Assembly: GCA_963662175.1 (NCBI GenBank)
Contig: OY759216.1
Span: 52,097,087-52,161,086 of the forward strand
Origin: Aradus depressus
Lineage: Eukaryota > Arthropoda > Insecta > Hemiptera > Aradidae
Direction: 5' to 3'
Length of the DNA: 64,000 nt
In this document: in pieces, positions 45,936-58,084 of the stretch
Layout of the letters: every line of letters starts with the position of its first letter
Numbering within the stretch: position 1 is the first letter of the stretch
Translations under genes and position numbers: made by a program
The notes under the pieces: model-generated
Told to the model about the DNA's origin: nothing
Database searches by the model: none
What the model saw: only the letters and a program-made list of their open reading frames with translations

Positions 45936-46128
45936 GACTCATGCCTGGGCTTTTACCTTTGAGGTCAAATCGCCTTCTCGCTCTGGTGGTTATGAGCCCG
46001 ACTCTACTATGGAAATCCTAAATTTTGTCTAACCTACATTTTTATTCAACTATGGTAGGGGTCTTTAACGAGTACCTGACATCGTAGCAAGCACAAGCAC
46101 GCATACCACTGAGCTACCGGCGCTGTCA
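45936..46128 (-). mobile_element. SINE-1, copy 18 (internally deleted)
   Basis: TGACTCATGCCTGGGC through GAGTACCTGACATCGTAG, jumping directly to the head ACCACTGAGCTACCGGCGC. Confidence 0.8.
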
Positions 46129-46601
46129 GTTAGAAATATAGTTTTACAAGAAAAATGAGATACAAGAATAATGATTCAGGTTGAGATGGGACGTTAGAGG
46201 TTTTCATGAAAAATATGGTGAGTCAGCTGTTACTTAAGAAGCTTCACGGTTCCTGCTAAATGGGGACCTCCGGCGCCAGCGCCATCGTCAACTTCAACTT
46301 ATAAACATGTTTCTGGGTAAAAAACTTTTTTTTCTGTTTCTTTCTTTTATTTTATAATTGTTTCTCTCTTTCTGGTTTTCTTTCCTATTTTCTTTTTTTA
46401 ATAATATTTTATTGTAAAGCTGTGACACAATCGGATTTGAGTTTTTATATCTATTTTGTACCTGTGGTATCCATTTCCTTCGTATTCTTTAAAACAGCCA
46501 TTAAACCACAACAAGTCCGTTTTACAATAGGGACAAACAATACTTCCGTTTTAAACCAGCTTTCTAGCCTATAAACCTATTTCAAGGAAATTTAGTAAGT
46601 T

Positions 46602-46842
46602 ATTGTAACTCAAGCCCGGGCCTTATCTGCAACGTCATATCGCCTATTATCAGAGCGCTCTTTCGTCCCTGACTATTGGGGTAAATTTTGCCTGTTACCC
46701 AGGTTGCTTTAACGAGTACCTGGCATCGTACAAGCTCGAGACCATAGCCAACGGAGGGTATGCTCAAGGATTTTTCACCTACCACATAAAAAAATAAGAG
46801 CCTCGGCCGGGTTTCGAACCTGCGATCTTGAGCTCAATAGAC
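46602..46842 (-). mobile_element. SINE-1, copy 19
   Basis: AAGCCCGGGCCTTATCTGC, AACGAGTACCTGGCATCG and the B box region GGCCGGGTTTCGAACCTGC. Confidence 0.8.
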
Positions 46843-46954
46843 AGAGTTCATGATTACTTTTATTTTCACAGCTAAGAGTATATGAAGTATTTCAAAGGTT
46901 CCATTTGTATGCTTGTATTGTTCAAGAGAAATATTCCGATGGACGTAACAATAA

Positions 46955-47290
46955 TATTTATTTCCTTTAAACCATAACATGGTATTAGGATGCGTCATTA
47001 AAATGTATACATTGTTTTAAAATTTGTATACATTACAAATAAGAGCTTATACATTAGATACATAAACATAAACAGCAATTAACTCTTCGGCTAGGATACA
47101 CATGTAATTAGTTACAACAATACTAGTAAAAAGTGAAATGAATAAATACTAGAAAATAAATTAGTTCGGAGATAATAATACAGTACATACATTTTAATAT
47201 TAACCATAATTTAAATTAAAATAAAAACTGTATGTACTGTATTATTATCTCCGAACTAATTTATAAAATATAAAATGGTAGCCCATATTC
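46955..47290 (+). repeat. Family D repeat with internal inverted repeat
   Basis: AATATTTATTTCCTTTAAAC, ATAACATGGTATTAGGATGC and CTTATACATTAGATACATA match other family D segments. Includes the inverted pair 47156-47191 and 47229-47264. Confidence 0.55.
47156..47264. repeat. Inverted repeat, 36-bp perfect arms
   Basis: GTTCGGAGATAATAATACAG on the left is reversed on the right; the spacer is 37 bp of AT-rich DNA. Confidence 0.85.
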
Positions 47291-47333
47291 CATATATATT
47301 CTGTGAAATATGCAATATTTTAAAAAACATACG

Positions 47334-47740
47334 TCCCCATAAGGACGACACTTATTAATGTACAGCGGAATCGGCAGAAGGAAAGGCGGCGATCTGAGGG
47401 GGCTCAACTCAAAAACACAATAAATGCCGATGTAATGAATGTATCGACCTTAAATTTTATATTTAAAGTCAAAACCCAATGAGGACATAACCTGTCAAAT
47501 TTCAGCGATATCGTCTGAAAGGAATTTAGGGTTCAGGGAGGAGGCTCAATTCAAAAACCCAAATAACTTCCGGTGTAATAATAAATTTATCGACACAAAA
47601 TTTAGTACGAGGATTATGAGCCACTATGTAAGTCAACTGTTGAATATTAGCGCAAACGATCGACTGGTTTTTAAGGGGGATCGATAAGTTAGTTAATTGG
47701 TTCTGGGGAAGTACATTGAAGATGATTCACCGACGATTAT
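47334..47740 (+). repeat. Family B repeat, copy 12
   Basis: CAGCGGAATCGGCAGAAGG, GATGTAATGAATGTATCGAC, and the end TTCTGGGGAAGTACATTG with GATTCACCGACG. Confidence 0.8.
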
Positions 47741-48545
47741 TTTTTTTCATTAGATTACTGCAGGGGCAGATATGAAATGAAGATACATACAGTGAACATG
47801 ACATCGGGTGAGAAGTGGGCTGCCTATGAATGGGTACAACGTAGTACTCATACCATAATGATATGTTTCCGAACGCTTGTTCTTCTTGATGAGAAGACAG
47901 TTGCCGGCTAGAAGTGACCCTGAAATGGAGGACTTTCACTGACTCTGCCCAGGAACAACTGGACACTTACCTCACCTCAGTAGGGTTACATCAGGACCGG
48001 GTCGAGTGCTTTCTCTGGTTCAACTCCTTACTAGGCAACCCCACGCTTCACTATCTTATCTCTCAATTAACATACTTTTGCATTTTCAAAAACTCTACGC
48101 AACCGGTTGGGGCCTCACTGCACTTCCGTACTCTCCAACAATTACAATGGAATTCTCTAGACATCTGACGTTTGGCGTAGATACAGTATACTTTAATTTA
48201 CTAGTAATTAAATACAGAATTGAAGGTAGAACAATATTTCGTATTTGAATATTTTCGTGTGTTGCGTCAACCTAATCCTAGACTGTCATGTTTAGGGCAC
48301 ATGCGCAAGAGAAATAAGAATCCAAATCCACGACTGATGAGTGTGGCCCTACAACCCACGAAAGGACCCTATTTCAACGAAAGGCATATTTAACCAGCGC
48401 GATAAAGAAGACGAGGACCCCGGGTTCTCAAGTTCAGTATTCTACCTTCCATCCTGTGCTGTATATTTAACATCCCCTCTTCTATCATTCATTCCCAAGA
48501 TACAATTCTCTCTTAATTTCTCATTTACTAGAACCTAATAAACCC
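47741..48545. other. Mixed sequence, no gene supported
   Basis: 47880-48180 is moderately GC-rich and open in two forward frames for about 80 codons each; no motif or splice pair was recognised. Confidence 0.3.
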
Positions 48546-48765
48546 GAAAATTTTACAAGTGTATCCAAAACCCCATAAGAACGAAACATTGATTTTCAGC
48601 CAAATCGATTGAACGGAATGAGATAAGGGGGGGGGGGGGGGGGGGGGGTCTTGACTCAAGAACCCTAATAACTGCAGATGTAAAGAATATATACTTGACA
48701 CAAAATACTACATGAGGTTCTTGAAGTCTTTGGTAAGACAATTTGGAATTTAAGTAGATCAAGCA
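48546..48765 (+). repeat. Family B repeat, copy 13, with 22-G tract
   Basis: TTTTCAGCCAAATCGATTG, a run of 22 G at 48627-48648, then CTGCAGATGTAAAGAATA. It ends near the SINE at 48778. Confidence 0.8.
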
Positions 48766-48777
48766 GAACCGGAGGAG

Positions 48778-49056
48778 AAACCCGGCCGAGGCCCTTAGTT
48801 TATTTTATCTGGGAAGTAAAATGAACTTAAGCACGCCATCCTTCGGATGGGATGTTAAGCGATAGTCTCGAGGCTGTTCGATGTTAGGTACTCTTAAAGA
48901 TCCCTGCCCTATGTGAATAAAAATGTAAGGCAGAGAAAGTTAAGGACTCCCATTGTAGAGTCGGGCTCATGTCTACCAGAGTAACGAAAGAGCGCTCGTA
49001 GGTGATATGATCGTGTAGTTAAAGCCCGGGTATGAGTCATAGTAACTAAATACGAA
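48778..49056 (+). mobile_element. SINE-1, copy 20 (5'-truncated)
   Basis: Begins GAAACCCGGCCGAGGCCC inside the B box and is complete from there to GGGTATGAGTCATAG. Confidence 0.85.
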
Positions 49057-50129
49057 AACTAATGTTTAATTGATACTGAAGTAGTAATGAAATATAGAAA
49101 GATAAAGTGTGGATCGTTGGTGGTTGGCTGGCTCGTGGTAAACAAGGATGATACAATATTCCAGTTTGTGGGCGGGGATGAGAGTTTAGGTTAGGAGTGG
49201 AAGGCCCTGGGGTGAACGTCCAGGAAGAGGAGTGTTCTCACTCATCCTGAACCTGTACCTCCTCGCCTCTTCAAACCATAGGTTTAGGTTAAGAGATGGA
49301 AGGCCCTGGAGAGGAGTGTTCCTGAGACGGAGGACAAACAACCCACTGATGCTGAACCCACTCAACTTATCAACCATAAGCCAATATCCCACCAATTCGT
49401 CCTTTGCCAAGTGATTTTTCAGTCATCTTATTAACATGTGTGCAGATTTTCCATGACATTTAAGAAAAAAAAACTCCTAAAAATTTAAAAACTAGAATAA
49501 AATTAGTGGTGTACTTATTATATGAATGTAATATGATGGCGTCAGCGGTTTTCTTCGTTTCGATGTACAAAGTACTTGTACACAGTAGGTAAAGTCGTGG
49601 TTAGTACAAGTAAGTTCATATGACATCATCAGATATATTTTGGTTTGTTTGTATTGGTCATATCTCAAATCTAAGGGCATAAGGAGCAGTTGGAAATTAT
49701 TAAATTTATTAATAAAGAACATTATTGGGAACAATTTCGTTAGGACTAACAGTCTTTGCATAAACTAAGCAAACGACATTTATTCCGCATTGATTCACAA
49801 AATAATTAAATTTAAATCATTCATGTAAATTTTAGTCAATTTCACATTAACAAACATAAAAGATGCATTTAACGAAACTTATAGTCGATAAAAAAAAGAA
49901 GAACTATATAGAATTACAATTTTTTTGTTATTTAAGTACTGAAAAATGGCACTCTAACAAAAAATGCAACTAACGTGATGTTGTAGAAATGGAGAAAAGA
50001 TGACGAACAAACTGTATATAGACAATGAAATAGACGATCAAAACATCAAAGTTGTTTAGTATAAATGTAATAATTTATTATTGTTAATTAAGACTGCAAT
50101 TGCAACAAAACAATTAAATGTTACAGATA
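49057..50129. other. No gene recognised
   Basis: 49140-49410 contains two similar phrases (GGTTTAGGTTAAGAGATGGA and GTTTAGGTTAGGAGTGGAAG with GGCCCTGG), a loose direct repeat. The rest is AT-rich. Confidence 0.35.
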
Positions 50130-50154
50130 CTGAAGATGAGCTTGCACCCCGAAA
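50130..50154 (+). repeat. CTGAAGA-...-GAAA hairpin-like motif
   Basis: CTGAAGATGAGCTTGC then CCCCGAAACATC; the stem is weak, but the ends match the other units. Confidence 0.45.
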
Positions 50155-50269
50155 CATCTATATAATAATGAGTATTTATGCAAAAAAATAAAACAGTTGA
50201 CACCAAATAAATGGTGATGGGAAAGTTTATCATCAGTGATTTTTTTCTGAACTTTGGACTTTGTACTTA

Positions 50270-50590
50270 ATGCACGGCCGTCACCATAATACACGTGAGT
50301 ATGTTGTCTTCAGGCACGATCCCTGTCGACCACCGCCATGAGTACCCAAGTTGGGTTCTCAGCCACCGCCCCCTCCAGCCATGACCCCGAAGACTGCCTG
50401 GAGAAAGCCCCCCCCAGATCTAATTACCAACTGGAGCCGACTCTCAGTTCTCTCTCTCTCTCACTCACCTCACTCCTCGATCCTCGCTGTATCCCACTTC
50501 CGTTCTTACATCATCAGGCCTCGAGCGCCACAGAACATCCTCCCTCAAACAGCCCCCACGATCCACATAGCAAAATTATAGCTATAATTT
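50270..50590 (+). other. GC-rich island with open frame, unexplained
   Basis: An acceptor-like GTTGTCTTCAG is followed by CACCGCCATGAGTACC, a strong initiation context, and a frame of 138 codons (50338-50754). The first 80 residues are Ser/Pro/Leu-rich (PSSHDPEDCLEKAPP); the remainder runs into AT-rich DNA. It includes a CT run. No family recognised. A real first or internal exon is possible, but it could equally be low-complexity DNA. Confidence 0.2.
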
Positions 50591-50985
50591 ATAGGCCTTA
50601 TATAATCTGTTTAATTGTCAAGTTTTTACAGGCCTATACAAGATTTCCTATTTATTCTGGTCACTGTAACTTTCTCGCCTTATGTTGGGAGCTTATTTGC
50701 TCTCATCTTCAGTTTTCCATTCTGATTACACTTCTTATGAATTATCTTCCATAACATGCTCAGCAACAGAAACTTTCATCGTATTTTTAAGTGCAAAACT
50801 ACACATAAAGAGAGTGTAAACAATACAACGCAACCATTGAAAAGACAAAGAAAAAAAAACCTTTTTCTACGAAAAGCAAAATATCCTAATCATGAGTTAT
50901 TTATTTTGGAGAGAGACCTTTGTAACTTAGTCAAAAATTTAAAAAAAACAATCAAAAATAATTTTAATTTTCCTTCCTTTAATTT

Positions 50986-51407
50986 TAGGGGAAGTTATGG
51001 TCGAAAATTCTATGCGGAGTTTTCAACGGAAATTCATGTTTTCTGACCTCCAGTGCCCCAAATCGATGAAAATAAAATAAAAAAAAACTCCCGTTAGAAT
51101 GAATGTATCAACACAAAATTTTATATGTGAATCCAGAACCTTCTAACGACGATATGGTTTTTTTATTCAGTCAAATCGGCCAAAGGGAAGGGGGGGGGGG
51201 GGATTAGCAGAGGAGACAACTCAAAAACTCTAATCAATGCCGTTATAATGAATGTATCGATACAAAATTTAGTATGAGGATTCGGAAGCCAAAATATAAT
51301 TCAAATATTGAGTTTTAACTCAAACCGTCGATTTGCTTTAGAGGGAGAGCGAAAACGTAATTGATTAATTACTGCTGCGGATGTACTTAGCCGGTGATTC
51401 ACCGATG
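50986..51407 (+). repeat. Family B repeat, copy 14
   Basis: TGCGGAGTTTTCAACGG, AGAATGAATGTATCAACAC, GGCCAAAGGGAAGG with a G tract, and TACTTAGCCGGTGATTCACC. Confidence 0.85.
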
Positions 51408-52079
51408 ACTTCTTCTGGTTGAAAGGTGTGCTCATAATACAATAACTAAGTCTGTGTCTCCTCATAACAAAATATCTATGTTTACATTAAATGTTTATCA
51501 GATTATTTCTGTTGCCCTCCCCCGACCTCTCTATAACAGACACTAATTTCGCCCCCACCGATGTCCGTTATATAGAAGTTTCACTTTATATATTACTATC
51601 ACTCTTCATACGGCTAATCAACTCTCAACTGATTTAGGAACATTTCCTTATCTAATTGTTTTTGCATCAGAGAGATATATTCAATGTACAACGTATATAA
51701 ACTGTTCAATTAGTTGGTTATTAGGATTACGACAGGACATACTATATTCCAGAAGGAACAGATCTCTGGTCAGAAGACAGTCTCTGTTTCCATGACATAA
51801 CATCCTTCACCGAACATCAGTTAGTACAGTTAAAGTACCCTAAATACCCACTCATCCTCTATTAGCTTGTATAGATTTCTCTTCTGCATATTCCCCTTCT
51901 CTTGTATTTTCGCCCGAGGGGATATTTAATGATCCGTTTCTACTGACGTCTGCATTTTTATTGGGTATTATGTAAATTTGGTAATCAAGAAAATTGTATT
52001 TATTTTACCATTGACAGCTTTTTGCCATGTAAGAGCTCAATAATATGAACAAGACAGATATTTATCATATTAAGTATAC
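51408..52079. other. No gene recognised
   Basis: No supported frame or repeat match. Confidence 0.35.
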
Positions 52080-52945
52080 AGGATTCGGTCAAAAATTCGA
52101 TGCGGAGTTTTCAACAGAATTTCATGTTTTTCGACCTCCTGATTCCAAAATTTAAAAAAAAATTACTGTCTATCTGTGAACACGATAACACCCGATAAAA
52201 TGAATGTATCCGCACAAAATTATATATGGGAATCCCCATATAGAACCCTCGAATGCTGACACCTATTGAATATCAGCAAAATCGGCCAAATGGAAGGAGG
52301 GGGTTTAGGGGAAAGGCTTAACTCAAAATCTCTAATAACTGCCTTTGTAATGAATCTATCGACACAGAAATTCTTTTGTTAATTCAAACCCCCATAAGGA
52401 CAAAACTTAGTAATTTTCAGCGAAATCAGCAGAATGAAAGGGTGTATCAGGGGGGGGGGGGGGGGGAGGGAGGGACTCAACTTTTTAAAAAAACTAAAAC
52501 TGCGGGAAGGGAGCTCAATTCAAAAACTCAATAACTGCTGATGTAAAGAATGTATCGATATAAAATATATTAAATACCCCAATAGAATGAATATATCGAC
52601 ATGAAATATTATATTTGTATCCAGAACCTTCTAAGGACGACACCTATTAATTTTCAATGGAATCAGCCCAATGATGTAATGAATGTATCGACACGGAATT
52701 TTATATTTAAACCCCAATAAGGATGCCACTTATTAATTTACCGCGAAATCGGTCAGAGGGAAGGGGGACCATAGATGGGGGACTCGATCAAAACTATAAT
52801 ATCTATCAATATAATGAATGTATCGACAAAAATTTAGTTTGAGGATTCAGAAGCCCTTATGTAATTAAAATATTCATTGTTTTGGGAGGAGGGTAATAAC
52901 TAATTAATTGGTACTGGGGAAGTACATTTCCAATGATTCACCGAC
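52080..52945 (+). repeat. Family B repeat, copy 15, expanded (~865 bp)
   Basis: TCGATGCGGAGTTTTCAAC, a 17-G tract at 52450-52466, then several rounds of the AATGAATGTATCGACAC unit, and TACTGGGGAAGTACATTTCC. The body unit is present more often than in other copies, pointing to internal duplication or two overlapping insertions. Confidence 0.8.
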
Positions 52946-53399
52946 TTATTTTTTCTACCGAAAATCATCCGCTAAAAAGTTTTTCATTGTTTTCACTATC
53001 GGACAGATACTTCCTCTTTTCCCCTCACAAATCTTCAAACAGGCGACATTAAAATTTCTCTTATCCGTGTCTGGGTTGACATCCTTGAAGCAGACAGACA
53101 TCCCTTTTGAAGTGAAGTGGATTCTATAAATGGTTTAGATTTCTCCAATGGTGGGATTCAGTACTCTTTGAAAGCTAGAGGTACCATGTCTGGACAATGC
53201 AGCCCCCAGCCGATGTCAGTAGTCTTGTCTTCAGGGCAACCCTCATTTATGAAATGTAACAGAGAAAGATTCGTTGGTCTTTATTTCTTTCAACAATCAA
53301 TAATCCTTTCTTGAAATATTCGCAGGATATATACGTTTAAAAATGCTACGAACCGTATAAATTAGAGTATAAAATTAAATAAAACAATACTGTACACAA
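52946..53399. other. No gene recognised
   Basis: Short frames at 52908 and 53117 have no motif. Confidence 0.35.
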
Positions 53400-53650
53400 G
53401 ATCGTGGGTTCGAAACCCGACTGAGGCCCTTAGTTTATTTTATTTGGGAGGTAAAATAAAGCACGGTAGTAAAGTAAAGCACGGTACTCGTAAAAGACCC
53501 ATGCCCTAGGTGAATAAATATTTAGATTAGGCAAAATCTCCCACAGTAGATTCGGGCTCATGACCACCAGAGTGACGAAAGAGCGCTCTGGTAGTAGGCA
53601 ATATGACCTCGTAGTTAAAGCCCGGGCATGAGTCATAATAACTAACTAAC
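53400..53650 (+). mobile_element. SINE-1, copy 21 (5'-truncated)
   Basis: Starts ATCGTGGGTTCGAAACCC (B box) and has an internal repeat of AAAGCACGGTA. The 3' end CCCGGGCATGAGTCATAATA and tail AACTAACTAAC are complete. Confidence 0.85.
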
Positions 53651-53971
53651 AATACTACAATACATTTCCCAACATTTCAATTTATTAGTAACAAATTCTT
53701 ACAACCATCTTGCCTAAATATCATAACAACACTTCTGAACCACGTCCATCTTGGTCAAACCTCATAACAAGACTGAAGATAGCGTCCCCATGCTTAGCTC
53801 GCCATCTTCATTAAAACAAAATGACATATGATTATACCTGACTACAAAATATAAATAAATTAATAATATTATTATTATATTTAAAAATATAAATAAATAA
53901 TATTTGATGATGATTATTTTGTTGCTTTTGTGAAGCCTGCCTTTGTAATGAAGCCTACTTTTGTGAACTCC

Positions 53972-54334
53972 CCGTATCGTCCTTGGAGGGTTTTCGATTT
54001 ACTTGTGAAATTTTCTATTTATAGATACATTACAACGGGGAGTTTTTGTGTTAAACTTCCTCCCAATCCTCTTTTTCCTTTGACCGGTTTGGCTAAAAAT
54101 CAATAGGTGTCGTCTTTAGAGGTTTCTGGATACACATATAAAATTGAATATCGATACATTCATTTAATCTGGAGGTATCGTGTTCACAAACACATACACT
54201 GACAATGTTTTTTTTTTTTTTTTCATTTTCGGAATCTGGATGTCGGAAAACATGAAATTTTGTTGAAAACTCCGCATCGAATTTCTGATCGAATACATAA
54301 CTTCCGTTACTCTTCGTATAGTTGGGGAAGGTAA
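53972..54334 (-). repeat. Family B repeat, copy 16
   Basis: GGTTTGGCTAAAAATC, AACTCCGCATCGAATTTC and the 5' end TCTTCGTATAGTTGGGGAAG. Confidence 0.8.
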
Positions 54335-54949
54335 ATGTATACCTGCTACGTTTAGGGATGACGCAGAGGATCCATGCTGGAGTCAGTACTACCCATCAAG
54401 ATGACGAAAAGGACTGGAGCAAGTGAAATGTTGTAACTAATGAATAAGAGATCAGTGTTCCGTCACTGTCGAGGAATCTGTCCTTGTGGGTGTGTGAAGA
54501 ACAACACCCCTCCGGGTAACTAACACCCCCTTTCTCCTTGACGCAACCCTTTCTTTCTTTCCACTTTCTCAATATAAAGCTAATTTCATCCCTGTACATT
54601 TAATATGGGATCGAGAGTGTTCGATGATGAATATGCAATGAGTTGGATGAAAGTAACTGACCGTTGAAAGCTGGTTTTGAAATTAACATTTATCGAACGC
54701 TAATTTAGCCTATTTGGGAAAAAGTGTAGTACGTGTTAGCAGTCTGCTAATAGCATGCTTAGATGTATTCTATTAGCAAGTTGTATAATTCATGATTGAA
54801 TATTCTGAATTGAGGTGAGACCAGTGTTGAGGCATTCTAAACGTTGGTAGACCAGCACTCTAACTAGGGAAAGGGAAAATTTACTTAAGGCATTTGTAAG
54901 AAAATTCTGTATAAGAAAGTCATGTTCTTTCACAGGACAATCACATGCT
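54335..54949. other. No gene recognised
   Basis: No supported frame; the 67-codon minus frame at 54396 lacks motifs. Confidence 0.35.
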
Positions 54950-55000
54950 ATGTACTTCCCCAGAACGATGTAATCAATTACGTTTTTGCTCTCCCTGGAA
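54950..55000 (-). repeat. Family B repeat fragment, 3' end
   Basis: TATGTACTTCCCCAGAACG and TACGTTTTTGCTCTCCCTGG. Confidence 0.7.
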
Positions 55001-55391
55001 TGGAACGCTCAGAAAAACAACAACTCTGAAGATGAGTAACAGATAACGTTTAACAACCAAACAAACTCAAACTCTGCTGACTCAAAAGGCAACACCTCGC
55101 ATCCCTTCGTCAATTAGTTGAAAAAAAATAAACATAATAAATCAATAATAACAAATTAGGTAAAAAAAAAGTAATAAAAAAAAATATGCTATCGAATCGG
55201 CAGAAAAGTTGTGTATCTGATTTTGTGTTGGTTCAGAGTAGAATATCGAAATGAAGCTACCTTTTAGATTCACGACAGGATATATACCTTTGTATTTACT
55301 TATTTTAATGTGGAAATGGGTTGAGATAATTAAATACTATTGTATTTAGTTAAAAAATACTTGTATCCCTAAAGTAATGTATTTTGGACTT

Positions 55392-55905
55392 AAAGCCAAT
55401 CGACCGTTGGACTAAAACTCAGGCTTTTGGTGTCGATATATTCATTGCATCGGCAGTTATTAGATTCGAACCTCTTCTCTGGTCCCCACTTTCCTTCAAC
55501 CAACAGTTTTTTCTGTTAAGCCTCCTAGCTAACCCCCCCCCCCCCCCCCCCCTTCCCTTTAGCTGATTTGAGTGAAAATCAACGTGACGTCCATAAAGAA
55601 TTGTAAATTTACATATACAATTTCGTGTCAAATCATTATAACGGCAGTTATTAGAGTTTTTGTGTTAGCCTCCCACTTCCCTTCTGCCAATTAATAGGTG
55701 TCGTCTTTAGAGGGTTTTGCATGCATATATAAAATTTCGTGTTAATAAATTCATTCTATCGGGAGTTATCGTGTTCACAGACACACAGAAATGTTTTTTT
55801 TTATTATTGGAATCAGGAGGTCGGAAAACATGAAATTCCTTTGAAAACTCCGCATCGAATTTCTGGCCGAATACATAACATCTCCTGTACTTTGTATAGC
55901 TGGCC
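55392..55905 (-). repeat. Family B repeat, copy 18, with 20-C tract
   Basis: GCCAATCGACCGTTGG, a C run at 55533-55552 (G on the element's sense strand), GAAAACTCCGCATCG and TACTTTGTATAGCTGG. Confidence 0.8.
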
Positions 55906-56009
55906 TTGAGAAGCAAGCACGACCAAGACTTCTAGATACTGGTTGCAGGAACAACTGATCGGTAGACGATCTGCCACCAAAGGATGTGACGGGACTGTAA
56001 TAGGACAGC

Positions 56010-56017
56010 ACTGTACG
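56010..56017. repeat. Target-site duplication, left (ACTGTACG)
   Basis: Repeated exactly at 56441-56448. Confidence 0.9.
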
Positions 56018-56440
56018 CAGTGGCGGATTAAGCTTCTGCGGGGCCCTAGGTGATTGCAAATGTGGGGCCACCCTATTTTTAACTCCCCCCCCCCCCCCCC
56101 CCCCCATAAAAAACGAAAACTTTTCAGCAATTTTTTTTATGGAGAACTAGGAAAACTGAAATAACATTGTGAAAAATGAAAAAGCCAATTTGTTTTTTTA
56201 TTAAAAAAAAAAATCATGCTTAATAGGGGGCCCCTCATACTTTTTATCGGGAAAAATAACTCGGGTCAAATTCCTTGTCAAATTTGACCTGAATTATTTT
56301 TCCCAAAAGCGTGTAAAATCATTTTAAAAGTGACAAGGTTTTTTTTTTTTAGACATTGGGGCCTTCAGCATCGGGGGCCCCTTTATCATCGGGGGCCCTA
56401 GGCACCTGCCTAGGTTTGCCTATTAGTTAATCCACCACTG
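56018..56440. mobile_element. hAT-type MITE, complete
   Basis: 423 bp with termini CAGTGGCGGATTAA and, inverted, CAGTGGTGGATTAA, between exact 8-bp duplications. Eight-bp duplications and CAGTGGCGG ends are characteristic of hAT transposons. The interior has GGGGCCC-rich ends, a 21-C run at 56085-56105 and no transposase, so it depends on an autonomous relative. An isolated CAGTGGCGGATC at about 59200 may be the end of a related copy. Confidence 0.85.
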
Positions 56441-56637
56441 ACTGTACGTTATGAAGCTCGTGTTTGAAGAAGTGCGATCGATGAGACAATGAAAAGCTGT
56501 TTAGTAGCCATTTTCAGGCCGAACTACAAGCCAATAGCCGTATCTCAACAACCCTGCTGGAAGGATCGTTGCACAAGTACATATCACAAAGACACAACCT
56601 CCCTTTGCGGTATCAACGTACCCATAGAGGTAAAACA

Positions 56638-56712
56638 TTGCACTGAGTAGCAAAGTGCTTGCCTACTATGCTAAAGATCGCAGGTTCGAAACCGGGTCGA
56701 GATTCTTAGGGG
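56638..56712 (+). mobile_element. SINE-1, copy 22 (tRNA-like head only)
   Basis: CACTGAGTAGCAAAGTGC and CAGGTTCGAAACCGGG keep the A and B boxes; the body is absent. Confidence 0.55.
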
Positions 56713-57347
56713 CAATTCCATTGTAGGGTCAAACACTGTCATTTTTAAACATTTTCATAACCTTAGCATGTGTTACAAAAAATTAAATTTTAAGATTTAG
56801 GAGATAAAAAAAATAATATTTCCTCCCAACCAAAATTTAATTAAAAATATTTTCTGTTGACAGGTCTTTGAAATCTTCTATTCTTCAAAAAAAAAAAAAA
56901 GGTAAACAAACGAATTCGATGGAGATAAATTTTCCAGGACGCTGGTTGTAGTTATTTATAATCCTATTATTTATTAAAATGCTCTCCTTCAACTTTTCAA
57001 AACATTATTTAAATTTTTTTCTCAGTCAGAGCTAACATATCTGATAGTTCGTGGTGTGTAACTCATTAAATTTTAAAATGTCTAAAGTGAAATCTGAAAC
57101 AATTTCATGTTATTTCAAAAAATTTTGAGATTAATTTATAAAGTTTGAAAATTTAAATTAGAAGTTATTAGAGTGTATTTAATAAAATTAAACTTTAAAC
57201 ATGTTTTATTGAGTTTTATTATGTTGAAGATAATTAATTTTATCTTACATATTTTGGTTTTTTTAGTCCTATAAAATTGTGGAATTCGTGATAACTGAAA
57301 TGTTCCAAATTAAAAATCCTAGTTTTTCCAATAATAAAGATTACTAG
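56713..57347. other. No gene recognised
   Basis: Very AT-rich, no supported frame. Confidence 0.4.
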
Positions 57348-57590
57348 TTATTATGAATCATCCCTTTTACTTTAACTATAAGGTCGAATTGCTTACCAGA
57401 GCGCTCTTTCGTCACTCTGGTGGACATGAGTCCGATCCTACTATATGAGTCCGAAATTTTGCCTACCCTAAATTTTTATTCTTCTAGGATAGGGTCTTTA
57501 ACGAGTACCTGACATCGTACAAGTTAACGTCCCATCCGAAGGACAGCATGCTTAAATTTATTTTACCTCCCAGATAAAATAATCTAGGAA
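57348..57590 (-). mobile_element. SINE-1, copy 23 (5' head missing)
   Basis: CAGAGCGCTCTTTCGTCAC, GCCTACCCTAAATTTTTATT and TTTACCTCCCAGATAAAAT. Confidence 0.85.
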
Positions 57591-57656
57591 TTCTATGATT
57601 ACACACAAAAGAAGGAGTTGAGTCAATGAGACAGAACTAATGTTCATAGCACTTAC

Positions 57657-57799
57657 TTCCGTACGTTTCACAATTCAGAACACGTCCAAGGAACATAAAA
57701 AGAACATTTATCAAGAAGACGATGTGCGAGCAGAAGTATCCAGCCAAATGAACTCGTCCCCATGCCAGACGACAGACGTTGCTACTTTCTACTGGTTGG
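57657..57799 (-). CDS. Candidate internal exon with a hydrophobic segment, unknown protein
   Basis: On the minus strand a pyrimidine-rich tract and TCACAATAG precede base 57799. The exon is open for 47 codons (143 bp, entering with one base and leaving with one) and meets the donor GGAA/GTAAGT, a perfect match to consensus. It reads NVCRLAWGRVHLAGYF, then IVFLINVLFMFLGRVL, a plausible membrane segment, then NCETYG. No family is recognised. The plus strand of the same DNA also shows an open frame from an ATG at 57762 to a strong donor, TACAG/GTGAGC, near 57897, so the coding strand is not certain. Confidence 0.35.
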
Positions 57800-58084
57800 C
57801 TATTGTGACACAATGATATCAAGAGGAACAATACAGAGTCTATCAGATGACGATAAAGCTCTATCTAGGACATTGAGGAAGTGGAGCTGGCCTACAGGTG
57901 AGCAACAACAACAACAAACCGGAACTGTCAGTAATTGTGTTTTATTTTGGAAATGACACTACTTTGAGACAGGATCGAACTGACTAGTGACTAAACGTAA
58001 GGTTTTCAGAAAAACAACAACATTTAACACAGAACTCAACAAACACTTTTAAAAATGGTAAAAACAGTTCTCAATGTTGCACTT

